Shown here piece after piece: positions 11,194 to 21,559 of a DNA stretch of 64,000 nucleotides. The translations under genes were made by a program, and so were the position numbers. The stretch lies in assembly GCA_905250025.1 (NCBI GenBank), contig CAJNOJ010000435.1:1-64000 (forward strand), in the 5' to 3' direction. How positions within the stretch are numbered: the first letter of the stretch is position 1; each line of letters starts with the position of its first letter. The DNA is from Adineta ricciae (Eukaryota > Rotifera > Eurotatoria > Adinetida > Adinetidae). A model generated the notes under the pieces. The model searched no databases and had not been told where the DNA came from. It was given only the letters and a program-made list of their open reading frames with translations.

Positions 11194-12610
11194 TTGTGTT
11201 TAGTGGCATTTTTCATAGCACAAGTATTTAGAGAAGAAGCGAGTATCTCAAAAGCTGTTCAACAAGAAAACGACAACGATTTGGAAAAGAAAAAGGAAAA
11301 TAAAAGTCACTTTCAAATTGATATTATTAATTTATCTAATATACATTTTTTTTCTATCAATTTAGATGATTCTTCCGATAGAGTTAAAGCAGAGGCTTAT
11401 GCTGAACTTAATCAAATAGAAAAAGCACTCGAATTTTATCAGAAATAGATTAAAAATAATACAGAAAATCATTTAAATTTGACTGTTTTCAGAGCTTATT
11501 ATAGTTAGTACAATTAAAGACAATATGCATACACATACGAACAAAAAAGCATATCAATTTTTCTACCAAATTACTTTATTCACTAGTGAAAACGTTTCGC
11601 GAAGATCATATAGACTATTTAGACACATTAGAAATAGAAGTCTCATATTTTCAATATAAAATTTTGTATAATAAACAATTATTATATCCCAATAGCAGTC
11701 TCGCTTATATTTCAGCTTTTGATTTGTATTTTACCCATTCAAAAGGGAATACTGATATATTAAAGAGACTTCGAGAAAACATACTCGATATGTATACTGC
11801 AAATGGCCTTTCGTCTGAAATGATTCTCAAAATTGCTCAGCAATTATCATTATCGGAAGATAATATAAGTCAAACGTGTTTACAGATGGCGACAATGTAT
11901 CGCGACAATAAAATAGCCGACTTTGCTGACATTGATGGTGATACAAGTAATGAATCTCGGTGCATTGCTTTAGAGTGGTATCGAAAATGTTTAAATATTT
12001 CAACAAATATGTTAACAAAAGCAACTTGCTATTATAATATTTTATGTCTTTATAAAGATTTTATTCTTGACGGTGACAAAGGAAAAGCTGATGTTCAAAG
12101 TATGATCAGTTTATTACCTGAATTGAATGCAATTGATCAACATTTATTGCTCGATTTGACATGTCGATTTATGAAAGAGTATGATAACAGTCAAGATTTT
12201 TATGAGACAAAGATTTATAGACAATTAGAATAACTTGTCAAAGATTCTCTTATCAACCTATTGAAAACGAATGATAAACTCAAAATTGGTTGCTATCTTA
12301 TGGAATGCGGTGATCGAGTAAGTGCTGAAAAATATTGGAAATCTATCATTGAACAAGTTGAATTAGATAAATCTCAATGAGTTCTATCACTTGTTCATGA
12401 TTATTATTCAACATTTGATGAAATTCTCGATGCGATGAAACATCCAGAGAATGAACTCAATTCACTTCTCGATCATTAATTACAGCTTATGAAAAAAAAA
12501 GGTGATTATATGTTAAAACAGAAAAACAGTGAGAATTCAGTTATAGAAGGATGTAAACCTGCTGAAAATATGTTTAAAAAGGCAATATTTTTTTATGAAA
12601 CGACTTGATA
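11194..12610 (+). pseudogene. Decayed TPR-like repeat protein gene
   Basis: The stretch 11350-11448 encodes a TPR-like helix pair (AEAYAELNQIEKALEFYQK). After in-frame stops, an open frame of 215 codons (11586-12233) continues with helical repeat sequence (LQMATMYRDN, ALEWYRKCL). Beyond its stop the same frame carries on with plausible repeat sequence (around 12240-12480) broken by further stops, then fades near 12610. No start codon or splice structure repairs it. TPR-like C-termini of this style occur in bdelloid proteins, often behind an ADP-ribosyltransferase domain, but no such domain is visible here. Confidence 0.55.
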
Positions 12611-12913
12611 AGGACAAAAATACTGCAAGAAGCAATGATTTGAGTGAAAAAAAATAAAATACTCATACCAAACTGACTATTCATTAAAAATACGTACAAG
12701 CAAAATCATTTCTTAATCGTATCGAGTAAAAACCATGGCAAATTAAATTGTACAAATGATATGTCATCTGTCAAATATTTCGACGACCATGTTCTTCCGA
12801 GTCTTTACATCGCTGTTGTAAAGAAATAAAATCAAGAGGAAAAAACATATTTTATTCAAATCTCAAATCTAAATTTAGAGTCTATGAGTAATTAATATTT
12901 TTTCAATGTCTAA

Positions 12914-12984
12914 GGCTTAGTGTTTCAGTGGCAGAATGTTCGCTTTGGAAGCGAGCGACCCAGGTTCGATTCCTGGCTGGGCCC
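12914..12984 (+). tRNA. tRNA-Pro (UGG anticodon)
   Basis: 71 nt fold into a full cloverleaf. Acceptor GGCTTAG/CTGGGCC (with G-T pairs), anticodon stem TTCGC/GCGAG with loop TTTGGAA (anticodon TGG), T arm CCAGG-TTCGATT-CCTGG, and discriminator C as in eukaryotic tRNA-Pro. The T-arm/B-box TTCGATTCC is intact and a T run follows at 12986, a fair RNA polymerase III terminator. Confidence 0.93.
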
Positions 12985-13363
12985 AGTTTTTTTTCTCTCT
13001 CATTTCTTTTTCTACAATCGACATCTCTTTTACACTTTTTTCTAAAATGCATCCTATTCATCAAATAGCATATAGCATTTCACATTCTATCGTTCTCTTC
13101 TGATGCAATAACGCAAAGAAATGAGTCATATTTCAATGAGAGAAAGCAAGTAACTATTGTTCGTTTTAAATTTTATCTTTCTGTAGAATGGTTTGCTATT
13201 CTATGCAGTGAATTGCGCCTATGTGGAAAATTTTTATCGTTTTGTTTTCCAAAAATTCAGGTGTCCTTTTATAAAGCTTAATCAGATAGAAAAAGGCTGT
13301 TGATCATCTAGCAATCAATGATTACTGTATGTGCACTGCAAAAGGATACGAGTAAAAAAAATG

Positions 13364-13434
13364 GGGCCCAGCCAGGAATCGAACCTGGGTCGCTCGCTCC
13401 CTAAGCGAACATTCTACCACTGAAACACTAGGCC
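13364..13434 (-). tRNA. tRNA-Pro (AGG anticodon)
   Basis: The same tRNA on the opposite strand, convergent with the one at 12914. Acceptor GGCCTAG/CTGGGCC, anticodon loop TTAGGGA (anticodon AGG), identical T arm, discriminator C. It differs from its partner at only a few positions, mainly the anticodon loop, one acceptor base and one D-loop base, so the two are recent duplicates with different proline anticodons. A T run follows the 3' end on the minus strand. Confidence 0.93.
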
Positions 13435-13816
13435 TTATATGTAAATCAATTGCTACTATTGTACATAAAGGGAGATCTGCGATTAACGCATCCTGATGAC
13501 GTGGGTGTCAATTTAGAGAAATAATAACATCCCCCATCACACTCCACTCTCACCCTTTTGTGTTGTTTCTGGAAACGAATAATTAGACATGGTCGAAAAT
13601 TAGCCATTTTTCTTTATATCAATTCATATGAATAGAAAGACTACAGATTTATTCATGAACGCACGAATGAACGAGAAGGAGATTAAGACATATAATGTAG
13701 TAAATTCCAAAGATAGTAAAATCTATTATTCTTTTTCTGAGAATATATCGAACATAATCAATCTGAATACTTCAAAACAAAAAACTAAATTGTCTAGATC
13801 TACATTTATTCGATAA
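13435..13816. other. Intergenic, no supported gene
   Basis: A 62-codon ATG frame at 13628-13816 is Lys/Asn-rich, has no recognisable domain and ends exactly where the minus-strand gene ends. It is not called. Confidence 0.4.
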
Positions 13817-15549
13817 TTATTCAGTATTTGCTTCGTTCCAAAAATAATTCGCTAATGCACGACAAATTCTTTTGTAATTACGATTTAATTGTGGATATAG
13901 AGGTGAATTTTGTTGAAAATCAGCATGTAACTTTTTCAAATGAGCAATACCAAATATCATCAAACTATAATTGAGTTCTTCATAAGGAATTATTTCAAAC
14001 GTCACAGTCGTATATCGATTTATATATCGTTGTAACCATGCATCGAGAAATGGTTGATCATTTGAATTACAAAATATTTTGATTTCATGAAGGCTCACTG
14101 GAATGTTTGTTACACGATTTAACCAATCTTTCATATTGTCATCCCAAACAAATAATGTAATCATTTTCTGAAGGTTTGCTTCGGCAAATTGTTGACATTG
14201 TACTGTATTATTGAAAGGTCTAATGAAAGACATAACATTAGCATTCGGTAATGGAATAACTAATGAAACCCCATTCTGTTCATAAAGTAAGAAGGTCCAA
14301 TGAGTTGCACGATTATATAAACTAGGATCAAATGTAATACTATCTGTAGTTTGCATCTACAATGAACAATAAAATCTAGTATTATCAATAGAAGAACGTT
14401 AAAATTAATGCTGCGTTTATTTAAAATGAATCATTATTATATTTTATACAAAAATAGTGCGACCGATATACCGAGGAAACAACCCAATCTATTTGTGATC
14501 ATCATCATTATTATGTAATACAGATTGAAACGCTTTTTTCAAATTACTATGAACTTGATTTGCTTGTTGTCTTATTATTTCCGCCATCAACGTATCACCA
14601 GATTCAGCATAGAGATTTTCTTCTTCTTTATAACATCGATATATTATATCACCCAGTTCGAAAACAAGATCTTCACCGTTTTGAAATCTTTCAATATGAT
14701 TCACTTTACTTTTATCTTCTTCAAGGATGAAAATTGATTGTGTGTATTTGGATTTTTCCTCCATTTTAGCAGCCATTGAACTGCTGACAAAAAAGTATGT
14801 AGATTTATTCGATAATCGATTAAAATCATTGATTTCAATATCATCATAAATGTGAATCGCTGGTTTTACCATTTTCATCAATGTTTTTAACATGGCATTA
14901 GCTTGTGGATCCAAATGTTTTACTATATCAATGAGAATGAATTCATATTTATTGATACCACCTCGAAAACCAAAACAACTCATTCATTCATTGCTAATTA
15001 AAAACACAAACACATACCTTTTGTAGTTTCTTTCTTCTCTGCTATTGTTTGTTTTCCACAATATGATTCAATATTATCATTACGTTTAAAACCTTCTAGA
15101 TCCGTTGTCAATATATCTACTAACTTGTTGATATTCGAAATCATCTTACATCGATTTTTCGGAAAGTTTTTCAGCCATTCATTGTTATTTTCATGATTTA
15201 TTCCGTAGACATAGATACAGATGATAGATGATAACGAATGAATATGGGATTCATTTTGTTGGCCCTGTTCATTTGAAATAATCAAAACAGTATTTCTGTT
15301 ATCGTTACATTCCATTAAATATTGTTCAAAGTCATTATAATTGCCTGTTGCAATAGCACATGGTAGAATTGATTCTAACCGTTTTATGATTGCTTGGATA
15401 CGCGTATTTCGTTCCATATTTTTACCGATCCAAACAAACGAAGTATTTTTTATCACATTGGTAGGATTACCGTTTATTTCGTCCAAAACATCAACTTTCG
15501 CGTTCTTGGTTCTTTTAATTTGGTGCGCTGAAGTTGATTTACGTTTCAT
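13817..15549 (-). CDS. Unknown protein with tandem alpha/beta (receiver/TIR-like) domains
   Basis: Proposed gene complement(join(13817..14356, 14522..14961, 15018..15549)), 503 aa. Intron 1 is 56 nt (gtatgt...ttcgag), phase 1; intron 2 is 165 nt (gtatta...ttgtag), phase 0; all frames close. At least two units share a beta-alpha-beta pattern. Unit 1 (residues ~30-145) has FVWIG, then ATGNYNDFEQYL, then VLIIS, then CIYVYG. Unit 2 (residues ~185-295) has FILID, IEINDFNRL, FFVSS and SIFIL. A third, looser unit (FLLYE, ITLFVWDD, HEIKIFCN) fills the last exon. Unit 1 resembles the N-terminal region I recall in front of ADP-ribosyltransferase/TPR proteins of bdelloids, but no such domains follow. 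The start MKRKSTS is chosen for the basic, soluble N-terminus; no signal peptide. Role unknown, possibly a sensor or adaptor. Confidence 0.6.
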
Positions 15550-16033
15550 CGTTAGTAAACTGAACAATTGTTTATAACTAAGAAGAAATTTTAATAGATC
15601 TGTAAGCAAAAAACTTTTGATTTATTATTTTGCATACATTACATCAATGTAATAACTAGCTGTTAAGATAAAAAGAAAATCAAATATAATTATTTTCTTT
15701 CACTATTTATATGTCGATGCAGTCATAAAATACCTTGGATCAGATAAGAATGTGATCACATAAATCAATACTACGCATCATACTTACTTAATTTCACTTC
15801 TTTTTACGCATATAAAAGATAAAATTCAATAATGATTTTATCGTTCCCCAAATGTTTCTTACTAATGGCTTGTGAAAGGTAACAAAGATCAGCGAAAGCA
15901 TGCAAAAAGTGGCTATCGCTAACCTAAAGAATGATTTCTTCACGGAACTATATGAATCTTCTCTAGCCTATTTTATACAGTCCATTTTAAATCGATTTCT
16001 TCTTACGTGCTTGTCAAGAAGTGTGCACTTAGC
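15550..16033. other. Intergenic, nothing recognised
   Basis: AT-rich spacer between the alpha/beta-domain gene and the piggyBac-type element; no open frame or RNA gene supported. Confidence 0.45.
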
Positions 16034-16037
16034 TTAA

Positions 16038-16685
16038 CCCTTAAAAGCCAAAACGTCCCTTCCAAGGGACATTGAATTAATGGCTATAGAACGAAGGAAT
16101 TAAGTCGTATCCACAAGAGCTACTATTTTGTCGAATGAGAACAGCCAGAGTGATAGTATCATAAGAAAAAAATCGTGTAAAAATAGTGGTCCGACACCAA
16201 AGTGTAGCTTTTAGAGTGTATGACTTTTCAACCATAATTGGTTACTTGGATGTTTCTGTCTGATGATATATACAACGTGGATTTCGAATGATATCATTAG
16301 AAATAATTCTAAACTATAATATAAAACAACTTTGTGCGTTTCAAACCCTTCTACTAAGGTGTTTTGAACGTATAAAAAAGTGCCATTTTATGGGAATTTT
16401 TGGGCATAATCCTCAGGGTTTTTCGCAAATTCTCGCTCTATAGATAATTAGAGATATCTTAAAATTTCATCAGCGTGAACTTACAGTGATTCTGAACCAT
16501 ATAACAGGATCACCCAAAGAAAAATTTATAGCGATCATACTTCACCCAGGTCATCTGGATGGAAAGATTTTTCAGTCCCACACAGCAGTTCCAACCATGG
16601 TTTGTGCATATTGGGGGTCTAAACTCTCTATTTATGTGATTAATTCCTTCTCCATTTCACAAAAGCCCTCTTCGGCTTTTAAGGG
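16038..16685. mobile_element. Non-autonomous piggyBac-like element (648 bp)
   Basis: The element is bounded by perfect 12-bp inverted repeats CCCTTAAAAGCC...GGCTTTTAAGGG and by TTAA on both sides (16034-16037 and 16686-16689). A TTAA target duplication with ends starting CCCT is the piggyBac signature. An internal palindrome (GTCCCTTCCAAGGGAC, 16055-16070) lies near the left end. No transposase frame is present, so it is a MITE mobilised in trans. Confidence 0.85.
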
Positions 16686-16826
16686 TTAACATGTAATGCA
16701 ACTTCCCTAGAAAAAGCACAGAATCGATTTGAGACGAAATTCCGACATTCCCACCAGAAATAAGATAACCGATCAAAAGCGAATCGTTGGATAATTAAGT
16801 GGTTCATAACGCTGAAACGACAAAAG

Positions 16827-17121
16827 CCAGTCAGACAAAATTTTGGAAAAATGCGCTTAAACACACAAAAGCGAACCGCGATTGTGAGCTATTAACGTTC
16901 AGTTAAAGCACGTTCGAACACGTGTTTACTGATTTTTTTTCCAACTTTCTCAGCGTGTAAACATCAGAACTTTCCTTTTTCCAACGTAGAAACGGCCTTT
17001 GAATATAGAATTCTAAAACAAGGCGTTTTCACGCTAGAGAAAGGAAAATTCTGATGTTTAAACACTGAGAAAGTTGGGAAAAAACCAGTAAACGCGTTTT
17101 TCCAAATTTTTGTCTGACTGG
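16827..17121. mobile_element. Palindromic MITE with CCAGTCAGACAAA ends (295 bp)
   Basis: Left end CCAGTCAGACAAAATTTTGG at 16827 is matched by the inverted copy ending CTGACTGG at 17121. Internally, 16921-16985 (TTTACTG..., CCAACTTTCTCAG..., ATCAGAA) is mirrored at ~17037-17090. The whole unit would fold into a long hairpin. No coding capacity. A related end (CAGCCAGACAAATTGGAAAA) occurs at 27356. Confidence 0.75.
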
Positions 17122-18288
17122 GAAGATATCACTGCAAATTTTTCTCAAAGAAGCAATGAGAAAATATAATAAAAATAGAACTCTGTGTTCTTTCAGAGAA
17201 CGCTAGTCAATAGATGAGTCACATAAAAAGCATCAACGCACTCCTGCTTCATACAGCTTCTTTTTGTGATATAAATACTTTACTGTTGTGCTACGAAATT
17301 CTTTTTCTTTGAAGCTTGCACAGATAATTACACAAAACTATCGATATAGTAGGAAAGAAAGTTTATAGAATATAATTGCTTCACTGTGCATTACCTTTAT
17401 ACCGAAGAGTAATGTAAAATTTTTCTTGACCCATTGTAAATTTACAATCATAACTGTTGCATGTTATCTTTGGTCATTTATTCGACAAGAATTAAAGTAT
17501 AGTGTATCATATTGCCAATTGCTATAAGTACAAAATTATATATTTTTAATAGTATCAAATGTACCATTGAAAAAGTAATGATTCAGAATATGAGTATTGA
17601 TTTCTGCCGATAATGAAACATCATCGTATACTGCTATTACGTTTTATTTATACATTTTTTTAACTTACCTTTTTATATTCTGATTGCCCATGTGAAAAGC
17701 TTTTGAGGATAAGTGCGTTTAGAACGCACGAAATAAACGCATAAATAAATAAGATGAAACATTTAACGTGTCAAACGCGTTTAAAATATTTCTGGAAAAA
17801 AATGATTTCATTCCCATATCTTCGACCTAGGACATCATCATCTTCATGTAATGATTACCTCTCCCAGAATCCATCGTCTAGTACATTTATTTTATTTTTA
17901 TGGATACTTTTAGATTGTTCGACGAGTGAGACTATAACATAAGACGTTTGACTAGAATTCTACTGACTTGAACCGATGAATTATATTGGTTTATCTATCC
18001 ATATGTTAGACTTCTATTTTAATAAGATAGTCTTTTAAAACTTGTTTCAAACGAAACTAAATGTAGAAAACAATCATAATATATTTCAATATTAATTTAT
18101 ATTTTATATTTTTGAGAATTGGCAAAGTATAGATTCTTGAGTATCTGATTAAAAGATTGAAATATATGAAAATAGACTAATTTGTATTTTTTAATAATGA
18201 TAAATTAATTGCGATGAAAAGAAAAACAATTATAATATATTAGTAGAAAATTTTTGTATTTCTAGAAATCATGATTATTTATTCAGAA
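17122..18288. other. Intergenic, no gene
   Basis: AT-rich, with no convincing reading frame. A small perfect hairpin, GTGCGTTTAGAACGCAC, lies at ~17711-17727. Confidence 0.45.
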
Positions 18289-18972
18289 CTAGCGGGCGTA
18301 CCCGGTGGCAAATAAGAAATATCTATGTTGAATATCTCACCTGTTGAAAAGCTGCAGCACATAGAAAGTTCAGTACAATTCAAATTCCTCCACTTGCACT
18401 CCTTATTTTTCTCACCATGCATCGCATAAAATGGCAGTTTCGACTATATGTCCTTATGCAAAAGAGTTACAGAAGCTAATTTCTGCCTCAGAAGCTATTA
18501 AAATTGGCTCGTTCTCTGATATTCATTGTACATTCTAGCTGTTCATTTGTCGACCTCATTCTCGCACTCACGTCATTTCATACCTTATATCCTTTGCATT
18601 CACTCTCAAGATTTATGTTAATCTTTTGTAACCATGTAATGCTAATCGTGAGTTTCGTAGGTTGTCTGTAACATGCACAGAACTATTATAGGCGTAGAGA
18701 ACAGGTGAATTGTTGTCTTTGAGCTCTCAGACGGCCTTTGGCCGCCTTAGCTATTAATTTTCTCAATTTTGGAAATCTCGCATTCCTATTGGTCAGTTTC
18801 ATAGATTGCCTGTAGCAAACGACTGGTTCCTTTGTTCTCGGAACAAAGTAGATGTCGACCTTCCTCTGGGTCTCAGGAAGCCTTGTGGAAAGCTTCACGC
18901 CGATAGCTACTACAGGGACTGAATGCATAGCGAACAAACAGACAAACTTTCTTCTTTATATATATAGAAGAT
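18289..18972 (+). repeat. Probable interspersed repeat with TATATA-type tail
   Basis: Starts with a GC-richer box (ACTAGCGGGCGTACCCGGTGGC) and ends with CAGACAAACTTTCTTC followed by TTTATATATATAGAAG. This head-and-tail layout resembles short retroposed repeats seen in many invertebrates, but I cannot name the family, and no target duplication is clear. The frame on the minus strand (18686-18937) has no known domain. Confidence 0.35.
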
Positions 18973-19409
18973 TGAGATGAAGGTAAAAATCTTTTTAAAT
19001 TCGCACTGACTTCCGCAATACTTCTCATGCCACTGTCAGATCGTGAATAATCTGACTTTTGAAATATATTTAACTCATTAAATATCAGCTCTATATTTGT
19101 ACATTTGTGATATTTAGTGTAGGTAGGAACTATATCATGAATTTCTGTTTTGTACAAACCACACAGTGCATAGCATACGTATAATGGCACAATTATTTTC
19201 GTCATTAATATTGCTACTGTATAAAAAAAGGGCGGTTAATAGACGCCTGCGGCGAAGGAAGTCAAAATATCGTCGATTCAAATCATTCATATAAAAGCAT
19301 TGTGATACGTCTTGTTACTCGTCGCACATTCATTGCTGTCAAACGAATAAGTACGAGAGTACTTTGGCTTACTTCCTAGATTGCTGCTACTCAATTCCGC
19401 ACAACACAA

Positions 19410-20566
19410 ATGGACTCATTCAAAGTATTTCCTTTAGTTGGCACCATTATAAGCAAAACGGTTGCTGTAGGAAAAAGATAAAAGATAAATCTGAACAAGC
19501 AAAGATAAACAAGTACCAGTGTCAAAGACTTAGTGGGCGCATAAATAGAACGATTTCGTATTTGCAATCAGCACATTTCGATGAAAAAATCCAACAGCAC
19601 ATGGCTTCATTGACTGAAACGCTCAAAAGTTTTTATACATTCACTAAAGAATGTTTTGCATTTGTTTCTCAATTTGAGGACAAGGGATTCATAAAACAAT
19701 TTTGCCGTAGTTCCCGTCATCAAAAACAATTTATGGATCTTAACGATGAGCTGCAGAGGTACTATTCTGAGCTCACCATGGGTATTATTGTGCACAATAC
19801 TATCGACGAAAAACAGGATGAAGACGATCGAGAAGGAGATCTCCAAGAAATGTCAAAACTTTTCCCACAACAGCAACATTACTTTTATCCTTATTCTCAA
19901 CAAATGTTTTATGAACCTAGAGTTCTACATGAGAAACTTGAAGAGCTCAGCCAAAAACATCGAAAAAAAGAAAATAGAATGGTACAAGATAGGGTAGCTA
20001 TTTTGCCAACGTCTAGTACCGAAGATTTGACACCTTACAAAAAAAATGGATGTAAGTTTGCCTTAGAAGATATTATATGTGAATATGTCTAAAAGAACTG
20101 ATATGATTCATTTAGCTGCTGATTTTTCTTCGATCTTATCTCCATCGGATGACATATTTATCAATGGGATTTGGTCGAACCACTTCTACCAATATGGAGC
20201 ATGGCATGGCCCGTTTAAGTGCTCAATGAATTTCAACGCAAATAACAACACATTTCATGGTGACGGTGAAGATGTTGTAGGACTATTCATTTTGAGTGGA
20301 TTGTATTCAAAGGAAACCAAACAGATGCAAATTATTCAATCGTATAAAGTGAGTTTATTATGTGCAATAGTCAAACTGAGACATTTCTTTTTCGATTTAT
20401 TTAGTATGGTACCGGTAACCCTCAGTTAAACTTTGGCCATCAATGTGTGTCACAAATGACGTGGAATCCAGCACGACGTGTTTTTGAGGGTATCATGTTT
20501 GTATCAAATGGATGGACTATGATACCTGGTGGTCTGTTTGAAATATCATTTGTCAAATCTCATTGA
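19410..20566 (+). CDS. MLKL-like N-terminal helical domain fused to an unassigned C-domain (start frameshifted)
   Basis: Exons join(19410..20051, 20116..20348, 20405..20566); introns of 64 and 56 nt (gtaagt...tttag and gtgagt...tttag) keep phase. Residues ~30-130 form amphipathic helices with motifs of the MLKL/HeLo-type four-helix N-domain (KYQCQRLSGRI, CFAFVSQFEDKGFIKQF, FMDLNDELQRYYSEL). A charged linker follows. The C-domain is beta-rich (IWSNHFYQYGAWHGPF, DGEDVVGLFILSGLY, NPQLNFGHQC, MTWNPARRVFEG) and ends at the TGA at 20564-20566. No kinase domain. The natural start, ATG at 19410 (MDSFKVFPLVGTIIS), fits the family but is one base out of frame with the rest; the shift falls near the A-run around 19470-19485. 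Either the gene is recently broken or the assembly has an indel there. Confidence 0.65.
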
Positions 20567-21559
20567 GATGAGACTATTTGTATTGTTGATATTATTATTC
20601 GATACAAGAATGTTGTGAAAGTTTTCAAGCATGTTGATAAATGAATATGATAAATAGATAAAACTTCATAGATCAACAATGACTATATAATCAGTTTTAC
20701 TAATTTTGTGTTTTCTTGATTGGAACGTGAGTATGGATGTACTGAATGATAATGATCTACGATCATTCACCCAACCCACTCCTTCCATGTTCGATACAAA
20801 TTAAATCATCGGCAGATATTCGTGCTTGGTTTAGTCTAAACATATCAGATTAAATTTTGATTAAAATGAAAAAACTGAGAAAAGTATGATAAATTCTATT
20901 GAGAAATACTTCTTCACGGAAATGTTTAGTGCGACATTGAAACTGAATTATTATTGATTGATTTGTTTCGGATAAGGTAGTTTCGATTTGAAGTTTATCA
21001 TCAATACGCAGAGAATGACGATCAGTAGTGACTCTTTGTGTTCAATAAATAAACATGACTTACTTATTGGTGATGAAGTGAGACAAAACAATTGAGACAT
21101 ACTCGCAGAAAATCCACAGTTCATATCAGTAATAAACAGAATTAGTCGTGTAGATAAATATATACAGATCGAGGTTTTATGAAATACGAGTATGAATTGA
21201 TGTACTCTTGTGAATAAATATTTTTTGTTATTTGATATTCACATATGATAAACATTTACTGATCAAAGGTAAAATGTGGGTAAAGGTGAACCTTTCGGCT
21301 AACCTCTCATAGTCATCATTCTCGCAACAAAGGTCTATGTATGAGAAAAAAAAATCAATTGAGGTATGTTTATTGAAAAGATTTTGACTTCCTTAGAATG
21401 TCTTCATAGTTCAAATTAGAGTTTAAGAGTTTTAACCTCTCAAAGTGATTCTCTGGAAAAATCTGATACCTGGAGCATCTTTCCACATCCTGACATATCA
21501 GGTTGGGAGATATATCGTGATCTCTATCATCGTTCGATTTATTATTTATTTGATGCAAA
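20567..21559. other. Intergenic, no gene
   Basis: About 1 kb of AT-rich DNA without a supported reading frame or RNA gene. Confidence 0.45.

Noticed and set aside
13628..13816. 62-codon ATG frame abutting the alpha/beta-domain gene
   Set aside because: Low-complexity Lys/Asn/Ser content and no homology signal; the convergent stop is probably chance.
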